Assembly: GCA_035571875.1 (NCBI GenBank)
Contig: DATNBR010000027.1
Span: forward strand, 1-64,000
Length of the DNA: 64,000 nt
Source: Parafrigoribacterium_A sp035571875
GTDB lineage: Bacteria; Actinomycetota; Actinomycetes; Actinomycetales; Microbacteriaceae
Reading direction: 5' to 3'
Part shown: in pieces, positions 24,144 through 31,910 of the stretch
How positions within the stretch are numbered: position 1 is the first letter of the stretch
How the letters are laid out: every line of letters starts with the position of its first letter
Made by a program: the position numbers and the translations under genes
The notes under the pieces: model-generated
Databases searched by the model: none
What the model was told of the DNA's origin: nothing
What the model saw: only the letters and a program-made list of their open reading frames with translations

Positions 24144-25120
24144 GCGAGCTCGGCGAAGGACTCTCCGCCGACTTCAGCGTCGAGCGAGTCGGATTCTCGC
24201 TGTCGCTGTCGCTGCACATTCCGCCCGGTCGCACGGTGGCGCTGCTCGGCCCGAACGGTGCGGGCAAATCGAGCACGCTGCGCGCTCTCGCCGGGCTTCT
24301 TCGACCGGCCGGTGGCAGTATCCGGCTCGATGGAAGGACCTTCGACGATGCGGGCGTGCACCTCGACCCGGAGCGCCGGGGGGTCGGGTTCGTGTTCCAG
24401 GAGTACCTGTTGTTCCCGCACCTGAGTGCGCTTGAGAACGTCGCCTTCGGGCTGCGCGCCAGGGGCGTTCCCCGGGCGGAGGCGCGGGAGCGAGCCCGCG
24501 TCTGGCTCGAGCGAGTCGGTCTCGAACGCTTCGCCGAGGCACGCCCGGCGCAGCTCTCCGGCGGCCAGGCGCAGCGGGTCGCTCTCGCGAGAGCGCTCGT
24601 CGGCGAACCACGCCTCCTGCTGCTCGACGAACCTCTCGCCGCGCTCGACGCATCCGTCCGAGCGGAACTGCGCACCGAACTCGCACTCCACCTGCGCGAC
24701 TACGACGGATGCGCGGTCGTCGTCACACATGACGCGCTCGATGCGCTCGTGCTCGGCGACGAACTCGTGGTGATCGAGAACGGCGGCGTCGTGCAGCGCG
24801 GCACGCCGCTCGACGTCGCACGCGCACCGCAGACGGACTACGTCGCGCGGCTCATGGGCCTCAACCTCGTCGGTGGAGAGGCGTTCGCGCCGAGCACCGT
24901 GACGGTGCAACGATCCCCGGATGCCGACTCGCGCTGGGAGGGCGAGGTCACGAGCGTCGAGCATCGCCTCGGTCTCGTGCGGGTCGCCGTGCGGGTCGCG
25001 GCGAAAACGATCCTCGCGGACGTGTCTGCAGCCACACTCGCCGAGCTGCGCCTCGCGCCAGGTGACAGTGTCTGGCTGAGCGTGCGCGTGCCCGAGAACG
25101 GGGAAGTCAGTTCGACCTGA
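24140..25120 (+). CDS. modC: Molybdate ABC transporter ATP-binding protein
   Basis: The 326-residue ATPase has Walker A GPNGAGKS (37-44), Q-loop FQEYLLFPH, signature LSGGQAQR (139-146), Walker B LLLLDEP (159-165) and switch His197. The C-terminal third is a TOBE/Mop domain (EGEVTSVEHRLGLVRVAVRV through to LAPGDSVWLSVRV) that senses molybdate. Start GTG 24140 overlaps the modB stop (GTGA); a much longer upstream in-frame reading lies within modB and is rejected. The operon ends here and converges on a molybdoenzyme gene. Confidence 0.95.
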   Translation: MSELGEGLSADFSVERVGFSLSLSLHIPPGRTVALLGPNGAGKSSTLRALAGLLRPAGGSIRLDGRTFDDAGVHLDPERRGVGFVFQEYLLFPHLSALENVAFGLRARGVPRAEARERARVWLERVGLERFAEARPAQLSGGQAQRVALARALVGEPRLLLLDEPLAALDASVRAELRTELALHLRDYDGCAVVVTHDALDALVLGDELVVIENGGVVQRGTPLDVARAPQTDYVARLMGLNLVGGEAFAPSTVTVQRSPDADSRWEGEVTSVEHRLGLVRVAVRVAAKTILADVSAATLAELRLAPGDSVWLSVRVPENGEVSST

Positions 25121-25131
25121 CCTGCCCGAGT

Positions 25132-25147
25132 GGGGACGTAGGTCCCC
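25132..25147. terminator. Short hairpin between convergent modC and Mo-oxidoreductase genes
   Basis: GGGGAC (25132-25137) and GTCCCC (25142-25147) enclose a GTAG loop. It is a 6-bp stem without a clear T-run on either strand, placed exactly between the two convergent genes, so a bidirectional terminator is possible but weakly supported. Confidence 0.4.
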
Positions 25148-25170
25148 GCGTGCAAGGGCCGAGGTCTGGT

Positions 25171-26778
25171 TCAGCCGACGGTGACGTCGATGCTGTGCAG
25201 CCCGGTGGCGCCATTCGGAACGACGTCGGCGACCTTCGCCGTCTGAACCCTGCCGTTCGCGTCGGCCGCCCGCACGGTCAGCACATGGTGACCAGTCTTG
25301 GCTGGCCAGTCCCACCTCCACTGACGCCAGGTGTCGGCGGAGATCGCGTCGGCCAGTTGCGCGGCGTACCACGGTCCGTCGTCGACCTTCACCTGCACCG
25401 CGCTGATGCCCGTGTGCTGACACCAGGCGACCCCCGCGACGGTCACGATGCCCGCCTCCACCGGACCGCCCCCGTCGCGCGGAACGTCGATGCGCGAGGA
25501 GAGCTTCACGGGCCCGCGCTGTGACCAGCCGCGCTCGGTCCAGTAGGCCGCGTGCTTCGCAAAGGTCGTGACCTCCAGCGTGGTGACCCACTTCGTCGCG
25601 GAGACGTAGCCGTAGAGGCCCGGGACGACCATCCGCACCGGATAGCCGTGCTCGAACGGTAACGGCTTGCCGTTCATGCCGAGGGCGAGGATTGCGTTGC
25701 GGTTGTCGGTGAGGGCATCGAGCGGCGAACTCGCGGTGAAGCCATCGACGCTCGTGGAGAGCACCATGTCTGCGCCGGAGTGCGGGCGGGCTCTGTTGAG
25801 CAGTTCGCGGATGGGGTAGCCGAGCCACTTCGCGTTGCCGATGAGATCACCACCGACATAGTTCGAGACGCAGGCGAGCGTCGTGTAGCTCTCCTCCAAA
25901 GGGAGAGCTGCGAGCTCGTCGAAGTCGATGCTGATCTCCTCGTCGACCATGCCGACGATCTGCAGCTTCCACTGCTTCGGGTCGACCACGGGAACCTGCA
26001 GCGCGGTGTCGATGCGGTAGAACTCGCTATTCGGCGTGACGAGGGGCGAGAGACCTTCGATCTCGAATGCGGCGCTGGTGGGCACGGCGGGCGCGGCGGT
26101 GGCCGGGGAAGGGAGCTTGAACGCCGTTCGCACGCTCTGCGTGGCGCGCTGACCCGCCGTGAGCATCCGCCCGCCGACGATCGCGAGGATGCCGAGCCCG
26201 GCACTCACGCCCGCGGCGACGAGGAATCGACGGCGTGATTCTGACGACGGTGCGGGATCGGTGCGCACCGCTTCCGCACGCCGGGCGAGAAGGCGCAGCA
26301 CGAGCACGGCGACGACGATGGCGACGATGGAGGGCAGTGCGGCGAGCTGGCCGGCGCTCGCCCTCGTGACCGCGGCGACGATGCCGACCAGGCCGACCAC
26401 CGCGATGAGAGCCCGGCCCCACGGGCTGCGTGAGCGTTCGATCACGCCCGCGGCCGCCGCGATGACCGCCACCACGATGGCGAGGGTCACGAGGAGCACC
26501 AGTTTGTCTGCGGTGCCGAAGAGCGCGATCACGGCATCCTTCACCCAGCCGGGCACGATGTCGATGACGAAGGAACCGACGACGAGCAGCGGGCTCGCCG
26601 CGGGTGCGAAGAGGGCGGCGACCAGTTCGGCCGCACCGAGACCGGCGACGACCGCGGCGACGCCCGCGAGCGCAGACCACCAGGGCCTCCGCGGGGAATC
26701 GAGCGTGGCGGGCTCCTCGGGCGACGGAGAATCGTCGACCGGACCGTCCCGCTCTGGACCGCGCTGCTGTGGCGTCAT
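25171..26778 (-). CDS. Membrane-anchored molybdopterin-dependent oxidoreductase (YedY/sulfite oxidase fold)
   Basis: The 535-residue protein has about five hydrophobic helices in the first 170 residues and another at about 192-213 preceded by SRRRF. A large periplasmic-side sulfite-oxidase fold follows. The Mo-ligating cysteine is Cys303 in YTTLACVSNYVGGDLIGNA. Other family segments are FEIEGLSPLVTPNSEFYRID, FEHGYPVRMVVPGLYGYVSA and TKWVTTLEV, and the C-terminal dimerisation-like domain contains AGIVTVAGVAWCQHTGI. The RR-F pattern before the last helix could be a Tat signal. It converges on modC, and with moaCB, moeA and modABC forms a molybdenum neighbourhood. The substrate is unknown. Confidence 0.92.
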   Translation of the reverse strand: MTPQQRGPERDGPVDDSPSPEEPATLDSPRRPWWSALAGVAAVVAGLGAAELVAALFAPAASPLLVVGSFVIDIVPGWVKDAVIALFGTADKLVLLVTLAIVVAVIAAAAGVIERSRSPWGRALIAVVGLVGIVAAVTRASAGQLAALPSIVAIVVAVLVLRLLARRAEAVRTDPAPSSESRRRFLVAAGVSAGLGILAIVGGRMLTAGQRATQSVRTAFKLPSPATAAPAVPTSAAFEIEGLSPLVTPNSEFYRIDTALQVPVVDPKQWKLQIVGMVDEEISIDFDELAALPLEESYTTLACVSNYVGGDLIGNAKWLGYPIRELLNRARPHSGADMVLSTSVDGFTASSPLDALTDNRNAILALGMNGKPLPFEHGYPVRMVVPGLYGYVSATKWVTTLEVTTFAKHAAYWTERGWSQRGPVKLSSRIDVPRDGGGPVEAGIVTVAGVAWCQHTGISAVQVKVDDGPWYAAQLADAISADTWRQWRWDWPAKTGHHVLTVRAADANGRVQTAKVADVVPNGATGLHSIDVTVG

Positions 26779-26872
26779 GGTGTGCCCAGCATAGGTTCCG
26801 CGCGGCCGGCGAGACTGCGTGCGGGCCGAGAGAATGCGGGGCGTCGCTGGGCGCCGCGGCTAGGGTGAAGGC

Positions 26873-27676
26873 GTGAGCGCAGACTACCTCGTCGCAGAGA
26901 AGGGCCCGCGGCGCATTCGCGGGGTTCGCGCTCGCTCCACGCGCAATCGCGTCGGCGGACTGCAACTCACGGTCATCCGCGTTCCCTTTGCCGGCAGCGG
27001 GCATCCGGTCGCGCCCTTCGTGCTCGTGCACGGCATCGGCGTCTCGTCGCGCTACTTCCAGCCCCTCGCGGCCGAGTTGGCGCAGTACGGCGATGTGATC
27101 CTCGTGGACCTGCCCGGGTTCGGTTCGGCCCCGAACCCCCGACGCCCGGTGTCGATCCAGGAGCACGCGGATGTGCTCGCCGGCGTCCTGGAGCTCGAGG
27201 GCATCCGAGCCCCCGTGCTCGTCGGCCATTCGATGGGAACCCAGGTCGTCTCCCGACTCCTCGCGGACCAGCCGGCGCTCAGCGATCGGCTCGTGTTGCT
27301 CGCCCCCACGACGAACCCGGCCGAGCGCACTCTCGGCACCCAACTGCGGCTCCTGCTCGCCGACCTGCCGAGGGAGTCGGCGATGGCGAATCTCATCGTG
27401 GCCACCGACTACCTGTTTCGCTGCGGCATCCCGTACTTCCTGTCTCAGGTACCGAACCTCCTCGACGACCACATCGAGGAGCGGCTCCCCGGCGTGCGGG
27501 CCAGCACGCTCGTGGTGCGCGGTGATCGTGACCCGATCGTGCCGCGCGACTGGGCACGGTCGGTCGCCGCGCTCATCCCGAACGCGAGCTTTCTCGAGCT
27601 CGCCGGCCCGCACGTCGTCATGTATTCGAACCCCGGTGACGTCGCCGTCGCGATCGTCGAACACGCGGCACCGTGA
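26873..27676 (+). CDS. Alpha/beta hydrolase
   Basis: The 267-residue protein has the alpha/beta hydrolase fold: oxyanion-hole segment FVLVHGIGVSSRYF, nucleophile elbow VGHSMG (Ser at about 124), acid strand TLVVRGDRDPIVPRDWA, and histidine near the end in ELAGPHVVMY. The start GTG 26873 is six bases after TAGGGT (26861-26866), so the message may be leaderless; GAAGG in the same interval could instead be a ribosome site. Its stop overlaps the start of a second hydrolase gene (GTGA), so the two are probably translated together. The substrate is unknown. Confidence 0.88.
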   Translation: MSADYLVAEKGPRRIRGVRARSTRNRVGGLQLTVIRVPFAGSGHPVAPFVLVHGIGVSSRYFQPLAAELAQYGDVILVDLPGFGSAPNPRRPVSIQEHADVLAGVLELEGIRAPVLVGHSMGTQVVSRLLADQPALSDRLVLLAPTTNPAERTLGTQLRLLLADLPRESAMANLIVATDYLFRCGIPYFLSQVPNLLDDHIEERLPGVRASTLVVRGDRDPIVPRDWARSVAALIPNASFLELAGPHVVMYSNPGDVAVAIVEHAAP

Positions 27677-28374
27677 ACGTCGCGCGCTGGAGCTTGGTCT
27701 GGACGCTCGACCACGTCTACGCCGCGCGCGTGCAGCTGCGCTACCTTGCCGACGGCTCGGTGCCCCAGGCCTACCTCGACGGCGATGCGCCGCCGGTGCT
27801 GTTGCTGCCGGGCGTGTATGAGAACTGGCAGTTTCTTAAACCGGTGGGGGAGCTGCTCAACTCGCTCGGGCATCCGGTGCATGTCGTGCGCGAGCTGGGA
27901 TACAACAGGCAGCCGATCGCCGACAGCGCGGAACTGGCCACGCGCATCCTCATCGAGCGCGACCTTCGTCACGTCGTGATCGTGGGGCACAGCAAGGGAG
28001 GGCTCATCGGCAAACAGCTCATGGTCAAGGATGCCGTGGCCGGGCGAATAGACCGCATGGTCGCCATCAACTCCCCGTTCTCGGGATCTCGCCTCGCCAG
28101 ATACGCGCCGGGTGCTCCGTTGCGCGCCTTCCTGCCGTCGAACGAGACCATCGCGACGCTCGCCCAGAACCTCGAGGCCAACTCCCGCATCACCTCGATC
28201 TTCAGCTCCTTCGACCCCGTGATCCCCGAGGGCAGCAGGCTGGATGCCGCCGAGAACGTCGAACTGCCGTTGAGCGGGCACTTCCGTCCGCTCGGCAGCC
28301 GCGAGCTCCTCGATGCCGTCCGGAGAGCCGTGGAGCGCGGCGCGAGCGCGGGCGGCTCGGCCGGTCCAGAATGA
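27673..28374 (+). CDS. Alpha/beta hydrolase, lipase-like
   Basis: The 233-residue protein has an alpha/beta hydrolase core: strand PPVLLLPGVYENWQFL, nucleophile elbow VGHSKGG (Ser about residue 106), FDPVIPEGSRLD for the acid region, and LPLSGHFRPLGS with the probable catalytic His. The GHSKGG elbow and the following Gly-rich turn resemble triacylglycerol lipase-like or PGAP1-like acylhydrolases. There is no signal peptide. It begins within the stop of the preceding hydrolase gene. The pair plus the following exporter may form one transcript, since only four bases separate its stop from the MFS start. Confidence 0.8.
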   Translation: MNVARWSLVWTLDHVYAARVQLRYLADGSVPQAYLDGDAPPVLLLPGVYENWQFLKPVGELLNSLGHPVHVVRELGYNRQPIADSAELATRILIERDLRHVVIVGHSKGGLIGKQLMVKDAVAGRIDRMVAINSPFSGSRLARYAPGAPLRAFLPSNETIATLAQNLEANSRITSIFSSFDPVIPEGSRLDAAENVELPLSGHFRPLGSRELLDAVRRAVERGASAGGSAGPE

Positions 28375-28378
28375 GAGC

Positions 28379-29797
28379 ATGAGCACCGCCTCCGGAACAC
28401 CGCACGCCATGACCAGGTCGCAGCGACTCGTGCTCGCGATCGCTATCCTCGCCTCCTTTGTCGCGTTTCTCGACGGCTCGGTGATCAATGTCGCCCTGCC
28501 GGCCATCAGCGACGACCTCGGGGGCGGCCTCAGCATCCAGCAGTGGGTGGTCGACGCGTACCTCATCACCCTCGGCGCGCTCATCCTCGTCGCGGGGTCG
28601 CTCTCAGACGTGTTCGGGCGCATCGTCGTGTTGCGCTGGGGTCTCGTCGGCTTCGGCGTGGCGTCCCTCCTCTGCGGCGCCGCGCCGGGCGGCGAATTCC
28701 TCGTGGTCGCTCGTGGACTTCAGGGCATCGCGGGAGCACTGCTCGTGCCGAGTTCGCTCGCGATCATCATGTCGTCGTTCCGCGGCCCTGCGCAGGCCAG
28801 GGCGATCGGTCTGTGGACGGCGTGGACGAGCGGTGCCTTCCTCGCCGGGCCGCTCATCGGCGGACTGTTCGTCGATCTGCTCTCGTGGAGACTCATCTTC
28901 GTGATCAACGTGCTGCCGATCGGAGTGGCGCTGTGGCTGCTGGCGGTGCTCAAGCAGAAAGACACGCGCAAGCAGGGCGTCGCCATCGACTTCGCGGGGG
29001 CGATCCTCGGAATCGTGGGCCTCGGCGGCCCGGTCTTCGCCCTCATCGAACAGGGCAATTACGGCTGGTCGAGCCCCATCATCTACCTGCCGATGGCCGT
29101 GGGCATCGTCGCCCTCGCTGCCTTCCTCTGGCGGGAGCACACCGCCAGGCAACCGATGATGCCGCTCGGCCTCTTCCGCATCCGCAACTTCGGGATGGGC
29201 AACATCGCTACGGTCGCGATCTATGCCGCACTCTCGATGGGCGGCCTGTTGGTCGTCGTGTTCCTGCAGCAGGTCGCGCAGTATCCCGCGACGCTCGCCG
29301 GGCTGGCGATGATCCCCGTCTCGATCCTCAATATCGCGCTCTCGCCCGTCTTCGGCACGCTCGCCGGCCGCCACGGGCCGCGCCTGTTCATGACGATCGG
29401 GCCGATCATCGGCGGAATCGGCTACCTCATGCTCACCTGGATCGACGAGTCGGCGAACTACTGGACTCAGGTGCTGCCGGGCACCGTCGTCTTCGGTCTG
29501 GGACTCTCCATCACTGTCGCGCCGCTCACGGCGGCCATTCTGGGTTCCATCGACGAGAGCCAGGCGGGCATCGGTTCGGCGATCAACAACGCCGTGTCAA
29601 GGGTCGCCGGTCTCGTCGCCGTCGCGATGCTCGGCATCATCGTCGGCGCGAAACTCGATGTGTCCGGCTTTCATCGCGGACTCGTGGTCACGGGAGCGCT
29701 GCTCATCGCGGGTGGAGTGATCTCGGCGCTCGGCATCCGCAATCTGCGTGCCGACAGGGCGTCCGCCGCGGACGGCCAGGTGACGAAGGCGCTCTGA
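28379..29797 (+). CDS. DHA2-family MFS transporter (EmrB/QacA type)
   Basis: The 472-residue protein has 14 predicted helices. Diagnostic DHA2 segments are FVAFLDGSVINVALPAISDD (motif D1), QQWVVDAYLITLGALILVAG, SLSDVFGRIVVLRWG (motif A) and GPLIGGLFVDLLSWRLIFVI (motif C region). ATG 28379 is chosen; an upstream in-frame reading overlaps the preceding gene. CAGAAT lies six bases before the ATG, like the TAGAAT leaderless elements elsewhere. DHA2 proteins export drugs, lipids or metabolites; the partner hydrolases upstream do not settle the substrate. Confidence 0.92.
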   Translation: MSTASGTPHAMTRSQRLVLAIAILASFVAFLDGSVINVALPAISDDLGGGLSIQQWVVDAYLITLGALILVAGSLSDVFGRIVVLRWGLVGFGVASLLCGAAPGGEFLVVARGLQGIAGALLVPSSLAIIMSSFRGPAQARAIGLWTAWTSGAFLAGPLIGGLFVDLLSWRLIFVINVLPIGVALWLLAVLKQKDTRKQGVAIDFAGAILGIVGLGGPVFALIEQGNYGWSSPIIYLPMAVGIVALAAFLWREHTARQPMMPLGLFRIRNFGMGNIATVAIYAALSMGGLLVVVFLQQVAQYPATLAGLAMIPVSILNIALSPVFGTLAGRHGPRLFMTIGPIIGGIGYLMLTWIDESANYWTQVLPGTVVFGLGLSITVAPLTAAILGSIDESQAGIGSAINNAVSRVAGLVAVAMLGIIVGAKLDVSGFHRGLVVTGALLIAGGVISALGIRNLRADRASAADGQVTKAL

Positions 29798-29817
29798 AGT
29801 GATTCAGCAGAGCCACC

Positions 29818-30681
29818 TCAGGCCAGCAGGTGCTGCCCCGCGAGTGCCAGTTGCAGCACGTTGAGCAGCGCCGCGGCGATGATCAGCTGGAAGTGCAGGC
29901 GACCGAGCGGGCGGGTGAAGACGAGTGTGATGCCGGCCGCGGCGATCGCGAGCCCGAGCGCCAGCCCGATCAGACGCAGCCAGTCGATCTGTCCGCCCGG
30001 TCCGAGCAGGGCGACGACGGATGCCGCGGCGAGCACGAGATACGTCATGATGCCGCTCGCCCGCCCACCGAGTCGGTGGGGAAGGCCGCGCACGCCGGTG
30101 GCCCGGTCGTCGTCGAGATCGGGGAGCACGTTCGCGAAGTGCGCGGCGACGCCGAGGAGGGCGCCGAGCGCCATCGCCCAGCCGGCCGCCATCGCCGGTG
30201 TCGGCAGGGCCAGCGTCGCGATGAGGGGGAGAAGGGCGAAGCTGAGGATGTAGGGAAGCACCGAGAGGGCGGTGCCCTTCAGTCCGAGGTTATAGGCCCA
30301 CGCCGAGAGGATGAAGACGGCGTGCGCGAGGGTCGCGGGCAGCCCGAGGGGCAGGGTGAGCACTATCGCCGCTGCCGCCGTCGCGAAGGCGGCCGCGCGC
30401 ACCGCATGGGCCGTGACCCAGCCGCGAGCGACCGGCTTGTCCGGTCTCCCGACCGCGGCGTCGCGCTCGGCGTCGAGCCAGTCGTTGGAGAGACCGACCG
30501 AGAACTGATTGCTCAACACCGCGAGCCCGAGCACCGCGATGCGCCACGGCTCGAGGCCGACGGCGATGCCGAGCACGACGGCAACGACGGTCACGGCGAC
30601 GGCCGGACCGGGGTGCGTGGAGAGCAGAAGGGACACGATTCGGTAACGAGGCGCCGCATCCTGCGTCGAATTCGTCGTCAT
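29818..30681 (-). CDS. UbiA-family prenyltransferase
   Basis: The membrane enzyme attaches an isoprenoid chain to an acceptor. Two Asp-rich Mg-diphosphate motifs are present, NDWLDAERD and, about 120 residues on, DLDDD, with about nine helices around them. It is closest in pattern to UbiA-like proteins that act on quinone or aromatic precursors, but no quinone gene is adjacent. I place the start at ATG 30681 (287 residues): TAGCAT (30688-30693, minus strand) sits six bases before it, and the upstream GTG 30687 would fall outside a leaderless message. Use of GTG would add Met-Lys. Confidence 0.9.
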   Translation of the reverse strand: MTTNSTQDAAPRYRIVSLLLSTHPGPAVAVTVVAVVLGIAVGLEPWRIAVLGLAVLSNQFSVGLSNDWLDAERDAAVGRPDKPVARGWVTAHAVRAAAFATAAAAIVLTLPLGLPATLAHAVFILSAWAYNLGLKGTALSVLPYILSFALLPLIATLALPTPAMAAGWAMALGALLGVAAHFANVLPDLDDDRATGVRGLPHRLGGRASGIMTYLVLAAASVVALLGPGGQIDWLRLIGLALGLAIAAAGITLVFTRPLGRLHFQLIIAAALLNVLQLALAGQHLLA

Positions 30682-30725
30682 TTTCACATGCTACGTGCTG
30701 CGCGCGGGCGATACCTCTGACGTAA

Positions 30726-30766
30726 GCGCAAGTTCTTGCGCGAATTTGCGGCCTCTTGCGTATCAT
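30726..30766 (+). promoter_or_regulatory. lacI promoter with operator GCGCAAG-TT-CTTGCGC
   Basis: An inverted repeat of GCGCAAG (30726-30732) and CTTGCGC (30735-30741) lies upstream of the LacI gene; further CTTGCG/TTTGCG half-sites follow at 30744-30760. TATCAT (30761-30766) is the -10, six bases from the ATG. The 10-base core AGTTCTTGCG (30731-30740) recurs exactly upstream of the GH13 operon, so the regulator probably controls both itself and that operon. Confidence 0.65.
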
Positions 30767-30772
30767 GTGGGC

Positions 30773-31801
30773 ATGTCACAGCGACTTGCCGAGGTAGCGA
30801 AGAAGGTCGGCGTCAGTGAGGCGACGGTGAGCCGGGTGCTGAACGAGAAACCTGGCGTCTCCGAGGCGACCCGTCAGGCGGTGCTGACCGCCCTCGACGT
30901 GCTGGGCTACGAGCGGCCCACCAAGCTGCGTGGTGAGCGAGCCCGGCTCGTCGGGCTCTTCCTGCCCGAACTCAACAATCCGATCTTTCCCGCCTTCGGT
31001 GAAGTCGTCGGGGGAGCGCTCGCCCAGAACGGCTACACGCCCGTGCTCTGCACACAGAGCGCCGGCGGTATCTCGGAGGCGGACTACGTTGAGCTGCTCA
31101 TCCAGCAGCAGGTCTCGGGCGTGGTGTTCGTCGGCGGCCAGTACACCCAGCGGGATGCTCCGCACGAGCACTACGCTCGGCTGACCGAACTCGGGCTGCC
31201 CACAGTGCTCGTCAACGCCCCCATCGAGGGTCTCGGCTTCGCCACCGTCTCCACCGACGATGCGATCGCGGCCGAGCAGGCGATCGCCCACCTCCACCAA
31301 CTCGGTCACCGTCGCATCGGGCTGCTGCTTGGGCCAGCGGACCACGTTCCCTCGCAGCGCAAGCTCACCGCCGCCAAGGCGGTCGCTGCGCGGCTCGGTA
31401 TCGTCATCGAAGACGACCAGGTCGTACATTCCCTGTACTCGCTGGAGGCCGGGCAGGCGGGGGCGGCGAGGCTGCTGCGAGCCGGCGTGACGGGGATTCT
31501 CTGCGCCAGCGATCCCCTCGCGCTCGGCGCCGTTCGTGCGGTGAGGAGAGTCGGGCTCGACGTCCCCGCGGATGTCTCGGTGATCGGCTTCGACGACTCC
31601 GCGCTCATGAACGCGGTCGATCCGCCGCTCACGACCGTGCGCCAGCCGATTGAACCGATGGGGCGCATGGTGATTGAGCTTCTCGTGGCCCAGATCTCCG
31701 GTGCGTTCTCGAGCGATGAGTATTATTTCGAGCCTGAATTGGTCGTGCGCGGATCGACCGGTCCGCCACCAGCGGTCGCAAGGCAACGCAAGCAAGCGTA
31801 A
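30773..31801 (+). CDS. LacI-family transcriptional regulator of the alpha-glucoside operon
   Basis: The 342-residue repressor has the LacI helix-turn-helix RLAEVAKKVGVSEATVSRVL at residues 4-23, the hinge helix (TALDVLGYERP), and a periplasmic-binding-protein-like effector domain (VGLFLPELNNPIFPAFGEVV, VNAPIEGLGFATVSTDD, VSVIGFDDSALMNAVDPPLT). The ATG is six bases after TATCAT. It is followed immediately by the glucosidase and sugar importer operon, and shares an operator core with that promoter. The effector is probably an alpha-glucoside such as maltose, trehalose or sucrose; which one is not determined. Confidence 0.95.
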   Translation: MSQRLAEVAKKVGVSEATVSRVLNEKPGVSEATRQAVLTALDVLGYERPTKLRGERARLVGLFLPELNNPIFPAFGEVVGGALAQNGYTPVLCTQSAGGISEADYVELLIQQQVSGVVFVGGQYTQRDAPHEHYARLTELGLPTVLVNAPIEGLGFATVSTDDAIAAEQAIAHLHQLGHRRIGLLLGPADHVPSQRKLTAAKAVAARLGIVIEDDQVVHSLYSLEAGQAGAARLLRAGVTGILCASDPLALGAVRAVRRVGLDVPADVSVIGFDDSALMNAVDPPLTTVRQPIEPMGRMVIELLVAQISGAFSSDEYYFEPELVVRGSTGPPPAVARQRKQA

Positions 31802-31853
31802 TTTTCTTACGCTTTGTTTAGTTCTTGCGTAAATCTGTCAATCTCACTACATT
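31794..31853 (+). promoter_or_regulatory. Promoter and operators of the alpha-glucoside operon
   Basis: AAGCGTAA (31794-31801) and TTACGCTT (31807-31814) form an 8-bp inverted repeat over the lacI stop codon; followed by TTTGTTT it could be a weak terminator as well as an operator. AGTTCTTGCG (31820-31829) repeats the core of the lacI operator. TTGCGT (31825-31830) and TACATT (31848-31853), 17 bases apart, make a good promoter, so a repressor on the core would cover the -35. Confidence 0.6.
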
Positions 31854-31910
31854 TCTGGAAATGCCGCCCGGCATAGTGCCACCACCGGCGTTGACAGAAA
31901 TGAGCCCCGA

